The notes under the pieces: model-generated
Databases searched by the model: none
Told to the model about the DNA's origin: nothing
Seen by the model: only the letters and a program-made list of their open reading frames with translations
In this document: positions 14,225-17,372 of the stretch, piece after piece
Numbering within the stretch: the stretch's first letter is position 1
Layout: every line of letters starts with the position of its first letter
Translations under genes and position numbers: made by a program
Assembly: GCA_016209245.1 (NCBI GenBank)
Contig: JACQWN010000346.1
Location: 1-17,372, forward strand
From: Bacteroidia bacterium
GTDB lineage: Bacteria > Bacteroidota > Bacteroidia > Bacteroidales > BM523
DNA length: 17,372 nt
Reading direction: 5' to 3'

Positions 14225-15049
14225 ATGAAAACTCTTATTATAAGGACAATTACAGGTATTTTTTTTATAGCGATACTGATTTCCGGTATCGCTGTAAATA
14301 CATATACTTTTTTAATAGTTTTCCTGGCGGTTATGATTGCTACAATGTGGGAATTTTACAGAATATCCTTAAAAGAACGGATAAGAGCCCAGCTCTATCT
14401 GGGAGTCTTACTGGGAATATTAATATTTATCAGCAATTATCTTTATGCAAGAGAATTAGTTGATGCAAAAATATTTGTTCCATTATTTCCATTTGCAATG
14501 TTTGTATTAATACATGAATTATACCATGGGAACAAAAGACCGTTTTCAAACATCGCTTATACTTATTTCGGAATTATTTATATTTCAATACCTTTATCAT
14601 TATTCAATTATTTTGTAAACCGAAGCGGTATCACAGGCATTGTGTATTCACCTGGTATTTTGCTGGGTTTTTTCTTTCTGCTGTGGACTTATGATACTAT
14701 AGCTTATGTTGCAGGAATTTTATTTGGCCGGCATGGTTTATTTCCTCGTATTTCGCCCAAAAAGACATGGGAAGGAGTAATAGGCGGCACAATTATTACA
14801 TGGGGATTGGCTTATTTATTATCTTTTTATTTTGAGGAGCTTGGTGTTCGCGATTGGCTTGTAATTGCAACTATTATCGTTATATTCGGAACTTTCGGCG
14901 ACCTTGTAGAATCAATGTTCAAAAGAAGCATTAATATTAAAGATACAGGAAATATTTTGCCGGGGCATGGCGGATTTTTAGACCGTTTTGACGCTACATT
15001 ATTGGCCTCGCCCTTTGTATATGCCTATCTGGAATTATTTGTATTTTAA
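14225..15049 (+). CDS. cdsA: Phosphatidate cytidylyltransferase (CDP-diacylglycerol synthase)
   Basis: The enzyme makes CDP-diacylglycerol from phosphatidic acid and CTP, the branch point of phospholipid synthesis, in the inner membrane. The 274-residue protein has about eight hydrophobic segments (starting at 5-22, 26-43, 57-73, 86-97 and onward). The family signature is exact: SMFKRSINIKD at 230-240, then LPGHGGFLDRFD at 245-256. PKKTWEGVIGG (178-188) is the other conserved cytoplasmic motif. Length and motifs are normal. It starts 1 nt after the LUD gene and is followed by folB after 9 nt. In many Bacteroidota a phosphatidylserine decarboxylase gene follows cdsA; here it does not. Confidence 0.95.
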   Translation: MKTLIIRTITGIFFIAILISGIAVNTYTFLIVFLAVMIATMWEFYRISLKERIRAQLYLGVLLGILIFISNYLYARELVDAKIFVPLFPFAMFVLIHELYHGNKRPFSNIAYTYFGIIYISIPLSLFNYFVNRSGITGIVYSPGILLGFFFLLWTYDTIAYVAGILFGRHGLFPRISPKKTWEGVIGGTIITWGLAYLLSFYFEELGVRDWLVIATIIVIFGTFGDLVESMFKRSINIKDTGNILPGHGGFLDRFDATLLASPFVYAYLELFVF

Positions 15050-15058
15050 ATATTAAAT

Positions 15059-15430
15059 ATGGGCTTAATTCACCTCGAAGAAATGGAATTTTATGCTTTC
15101 CATGGCTTATACAAAGGAGAGCAGACGGCAGGAAGCAAATTTCTTGTCAACCTGACTGTTGAAACAAGCTTGAAAGAACCGGCAATTACCGATTGCCTGT
15201 CAAATGCGGTTGATTACAGGATGCTATATGATGCAGTAAAGCAAGCTATGTCGGTCAAATCGAAAATGCTTGAACATGTCGCAGTAAGGATAATCGCCTC
15301 GGTTCATAAATGTTTTCCGAAGCTTAAATCAATTACGGTTAAAGTTTCAAAAATAAATCCTTCGATTGAAGGGAAAATAAAATGTGTGAGCATTTCGATG
15401 ACACGTAAGGGAGGAAAAATTTTATATTAG
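15059..15430 (+). CDS. folB: Dihydroneopterin aldolase
   Basis: FolB cleaves 7,8-dihydroneopterin to 6-hydroxymethyl-dihydropterin and glycolaldehyde in folate synthesis (cytoplasm). The 123-residue product has the expected length and residues: EEMEFYAFHGLYKGEQTAG with the pterin-region Glu at 21, NAVDYRMLYD with Tyr53, LEHVAVRIIASV, and VKVSKINPSIEG with the catalytic-type Lys98. Numbering is close to that of the well-studied staphylococcal enzyme. It starts 9 nt after cdsA in the same direction, so it is probably co-transcribed, although the functions differ. No other folate gene is in the window. The spacer beyond it (15431-15678) holds only the T9SS fragment below. Confidence 0.93.
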   Translation: MGLIHLEEMEFYAFHGLYKGEQTAGSKFLVNLTVETSLKEPAITDCLSNAVDYRMLYDAVKQAMSVKSKMLEHVAVRIIASVHKCFPKLKSITVKVSKINPSIEGKIKCVSISMTRKGGKILY

Positions 15431-15500
15431 CCGGAATACATGATTGCTTTGCTATTATCAACAACAAAATCTCCATCGGGCGTTAAATTACTATGTATTT

Positions 15501-15659
15501 TTATTTCTGAATAATGACTTTTTCACTTACAATTTGTTTGCTACCGGAGAATATATTTAAAATATACAGCCCATCAGGAAGTCCGGTAACATTAATTTTT
15601 TCACTATCTTTATGTTGAGCATAAACACATTTTACGACCCTTCCTGAAACAATGAATAT
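15501..15659 (-). pseudogene. Orphan T9SS sorting-domain fragment (52 codons)
   Basis: The minus strand reads IFIVSGRVVK, then AQHKDSEKINVTGLPDGLYI and NIFSGSKQIVSEKVIIQK before TAA (15503-15501). This is the second half of a type A T9SS C-terminal domain. The frame has a stop (TAA, 15662-15660) just upstream and no start codon, and the rest of the cargo protein is missing. It is a remnant of a lost secreted-protein gene, 3' of the lipoprotein gene on the same strand. Confidence 0.7.
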
Positions 15660-15678
15660 TTAATCGTTTTCATAATCA

Positions 15679-16575
15679 TTAATATGTTAATATTAATATA
15701 CCCAAAAAAGCTAATATACCTATAATTCCTCCTGCAAATGCACAACTGAGAATAAAACTGATTGTTGATAAAACACAGCCTGCTTTTGCGAAGCCTGTTC
15801 CCCGGTATTTGCCGTGTTCTTCTTTTATTTGCCTTAAACCTGCCCTTGAAAATTTGTTGCCCAATATTGATAGTCCCAACGACGCTGATGAGGATAAAAA
15901 CAATATCAGGAAAATCTGTGGTATAGTTGGTTTAATAAAAATGTTGAGACCAAGGGGTTGACTATATAAAAACAAGAAAGCGACTGTCATTAATAATGCA
16001 CAACCGGTTAAACCCAGAATAAATCCTGCCAGGGCATAAGACGATATGCTCTTCCCGTCTTCCGGTTCATTACCGTTATATTCTCTTACAGGGCTATATT
16101 GTTTGATGTAAGTATTTGTACTTTGGGGTGCCTGTAAACTGCTGTTGTCGGTTGGATAACGCTTTCCGATTATCTGGAGACCAGGCACAGACGGGCAAGT
16201 AGTCCGGCACAGGGAAGACGTACCGCAAATCGAATCAGACAAGGAACAATAGCCGGGTTCCATGGACATATCCACCATGCTGTGATTATCTTGCCCGAGA
16301 GTAAATGGGACATTGACGTTAACCGGTTCATTACATAATTCCGGTTCAGCGAGCCTGTAACTGCAATTTTTGCTATTATCCGTTTGCATTCCATTGTACG
16401 AATATTCCCGGCTTGGTTTGTTATTGTCAATTATACTAACGTAATACCCGGAATTATATCTTCGTTTGGTCAAATAAATTTTCTTGCTGCAGGAGCTTAA
16501 CAGAATAATAAACGCCAGAAGCAAATGCAGATTAAATATAAATTTAAAGGGATTACTAAAACTAATTTTTACCAT
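15679..16575 (-). CDS. Lipoprotein with C-terminal DUF4190-like membrane domain
   Basis: The protein begins with a lipoprotein signal ending FIILLSSC, with the lipid cysteine at residue 29. Then comes KKIYLTKRRYNSGYYV (31-46), a short motif often seen just after the cysteine in Bacteroidota membrane-associated proteins. Residues 50-175 are low-complexity and rich in Ser, Asn, Pro and Cys (CSLSDSICGTSSLCRTTC at 110-127). Residues 175-298 contain several membrane segments (181-204, 218-238, 262-297) with AGFILGLTG and SRAGLRQIKEEHGKYRGTGFAKAG, as in DUF4190-type domains. A lipid anchor plus inner-membrane helices implies retention in the inner membrane. Function is unknown. Its ATG overlaps the stop of the upstream gene (TGG TAA inside ATGGTAAAA), so the two are coupled. 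Confidence 0.78.
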   Translation of the reverse strand: MVKISFSNPFKFIFNLHLLLAFIILLSSCSKKIYLTKRRYNSGYYVSIIDNNKPSREYSYNGMQTDNSKNCSYRLAEPELCNEPVNVNVPFTLGQDNHSMVDMSMEPGYCSLSDSICGTSSLCRTTCPSVPGLQIIGKRYPTDNSSLQAPQSTNTYIKQYSPVREYNGNEPEDGKSISSYALAGFILGLTGCALLMTVAFLFLYSQPLGLNIFIKPTIPQIFLILFLSSSASLGLSILGNKFSRAGLRQIKEEHGKYRGTGFAKAGCVLSTISFILSCAFAGGIIGILAFLGILILTY

Positions 16576-17170
16576 GGTAAATAATATTCCTCCGTTGCGC
16601 CCATATCCATATAAATACTATCGTAAATTACAGAATGGACACCATCTTTTGTTTTATCAAATGTGATGTGCCACCATCCCATTGGGGCCATAGTCATAAA
16701 TGCTAAATAGTCGGGTGGACCAAAATTTTTCGATGTCCAGTTAATTTTCCAATTTCTGTCAGGTTCAAATTTGTGAAGTGTTCTTTGTTGTAATGTTATT
16801 ATAAAAGTATCAGGTGCAACTATTTCAACATTTTCAAGCAAACGAAAAGTGCATTTATTTATTGTAGCAGACACTCCAATAGAATGATTATTACCCAATT
16901 TTTTTTTTCAATCTCAAATGGACCTATCCCATAAAAGTAATATGAATTCAAATCTCCTTTTGTCTCAATATAAAAACTATAACTATATTTATCATCATAA
17001 TTAATAGTTATATCGGAAAAAGAAAAATTACCATTTTGATCCGTAATAGTTTTCCGTGGTTTTGTATCTGAATTTCCAAACATACGATCGTGATTTTCAA
17101 GAAATTGTACTTCAATATCAGGAAAAGCATTCCCTGTTCCAGTGTTAAAAAGGTAACCTTGTATAGTCAT
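16569..17170 (-). pseudogene. Carboxypeptidase-regulatory-like (beta-sandwich) protein, frameshifted at a poly-A tract
   Basis: The first frame starts at ATG 17170-17168 (MTIQGYLFNTGTGNAF). A GTG at 17188 is less likely, being inside a hairpin. It shows a CarboxypepD_reg-like fold: an N-terminal strand, then TDQNGNFSFSDI. At 16909-16918 the coding strand has ten A residues (after GATTG). The frame ends at 16859. Adding one A or removing two there joins it to LGNNHSIGVSATINK and continues to EEYYLPW, with TAA at 16571-16569, giving about 200 residues. Both halves look coding, so they belong together. The cause may be a homopolymer sequencing error, a true frameshift, or slippage on the A-tract. 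No signal peptide is visible. The lipoprotein gene overlaps its end. Confidence 0.72.
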
Positions 17171-17200
17171 TTTTTCGTAACCGTTCACGGTTACTAAAAA
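17171..17200 (-). promoter_or_regulatory. Leader hairpin abutting the start codon
   Basis: GTAACCGT (17177-17184) and ACGGTTAC (17187-17194) are perfectly complementary around two bases. T5 (17172-17176) and A6 (17195-17200) outside extend the pairing past one mismatch. In the minus-strand transcript this forms a stem ending directly before the AUG at 17170, so it could mask the initiation site. No T-run follows the stem in the direction of transcription, so it is not an intrinsic terminator. Confidence 0.5.
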
Positions 17201-17235
17201 AGGAATAATGTGTTACTGTTCGGGTTAATCAATGA

Positions 17236-17265
17236 CAAACATAATACATAATATGAAATTAACAA
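17236..17265 (-). promoter_or_regulatory. Promoter of the 17170-15679 operon
   Basis: On the minus strand there is TTG (plus-strand 17263-17265), a 19-nt spacer, and TATGTTTG (plus-strand 17236-17243), an exact TAnnTTTG. It predicts a leader of roughly 60 nt containing the hairpin at 17171-17200. Confidence 0.6.
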
Positions 17266-17276
17266 TCGTTTGTTAA
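17259..17276. promoter_or_regulatory. Operator-like dyad over the -33 element
   Basis: TTAACAA (17259-17265), TCGT, TTGTTAA (17270-17276) is a perfect 7-bp dyad that covers the -33 TTG of the minus-strand promoter. It is a plausible binding site for a dimeric regulator. The AT-rich composition means a chance dyad is possible. Confidence 0.35.
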
Positions 17277-17328
17277 TATCTTTTTTTTTGAGGATGAAAT
17301 GTAAAAGTAATATGTACAACTTTGCACA

Positions 17329-17372
17329 ATGCAAGTACCGGAAGGATACATACTGATAACACTGGAAGAATA
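17329..17372 (+). CDS. Start of a gene cut by the right edge
   Basis: ATG at 17329 opens 14 codons (MQVPEGYILITLEE) to the window end. The in-frame stop upstream is TAA at 17308-17310. ACTTTGCACA directly precedes the ATG and resembles the near-leaderless layout of the gene starting at 923. The short start is weakly reminiscent of N-termini of some Bacteroidota transposase or HTH proteins, but there is too little to name it. Confidence 0.4.
   Translation, partial: MQVPEGYILITLEE

Noticed and set aside
15430..15523. Short minus-strand reading frame reading SEIKIHSNLTPDGDFVVDNS
   Set aside because: It looks protein-like, but has no start, is about 30 codons, and overlaps the T9SS fragment in another frame; could be a remnant but cannot be supported.

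Overview
The window looks like a chromosomal segment of an AT-rich member of the Bacteroidota. The evidence is the type IX secretion (T9SS) C-terminal sorting domains, Bacteroidota-type promoters (TTG or TTTG, about 20 nt, TAnnTTTG), almost no Shine-Dalgarno sequences, a lipoprotein with a charged surface-export-like signal after its lipid cysteine, and the gene order rsfS-ftsH-LUD-cdsA that is common in this phylum. No species is claimed.

Layout. 1-923 (-): 5' part of a secreted T9SS cargo protein running off the left edge. 1150-2956 (-): a small unknown protein and a surface-type lipoprotein, separated by a near-perfect 117-bp inverted repeat. 3013-3117: two back-to-back stem-loops. 3391-5835 (+): a single-chain restriction-methylation-specificity enzyme, AT-rich and probably accessory. 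5836-6061: a repeat-containing spacer. 6062-9022 (+): a TPR-CHAT protease gene interrupted by one in-frame TAG. 8972-10430 (-): an ECF sigma factor followed by an anti-sigma-like membrane protein with periplasmic TPRs, converging on and overlapping the CHAT gene. 10446-10520 (-): tRNA-His, only 15 nt upstream of the sigma gene. 10643-11059 (+): remnant of an Rpn/PD-(D/E)XK transposase-family gene. 11108-15430 (+): the housekeeping cluster rsfS, ftsH (broken), LUD protein, cdsA, folB. 15501-17170 (-): an orphan T9SS tail fragment, a lipoprotein with a DUF4190-like membrane domain, and a frameshifted carboxypeptidase-regulatory-like protein. 17329-17372 (+): first 14 codons of another gene.

How the genes may work together. 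The most interesting unit is sigma factor, membrane anti-sigma-like protein and TPR-CHAT protease. Predicted topology puts both the CHAT protease and the TPR domain of the anti-sigma-like protein on the periplasmic side. This suggests, as inference, a proteolysis-triggered sigma switch, loosely parallel to the Csx29 TPR-CHAT/Csx30/CASP-sigma pathway of type III-E CRISPR. No CRISPR array is present here.

A second theme is gene damage. Four genes carry an in-frame stop, deletion or frameshift (TPR-CHAT, Rpn-like, ftsH, 16569-17170) and a T9SS tail stands alone. FtsH is normally essential, so either there is another copy or part of this is sequence or assembly error; read-level checking is the first step.
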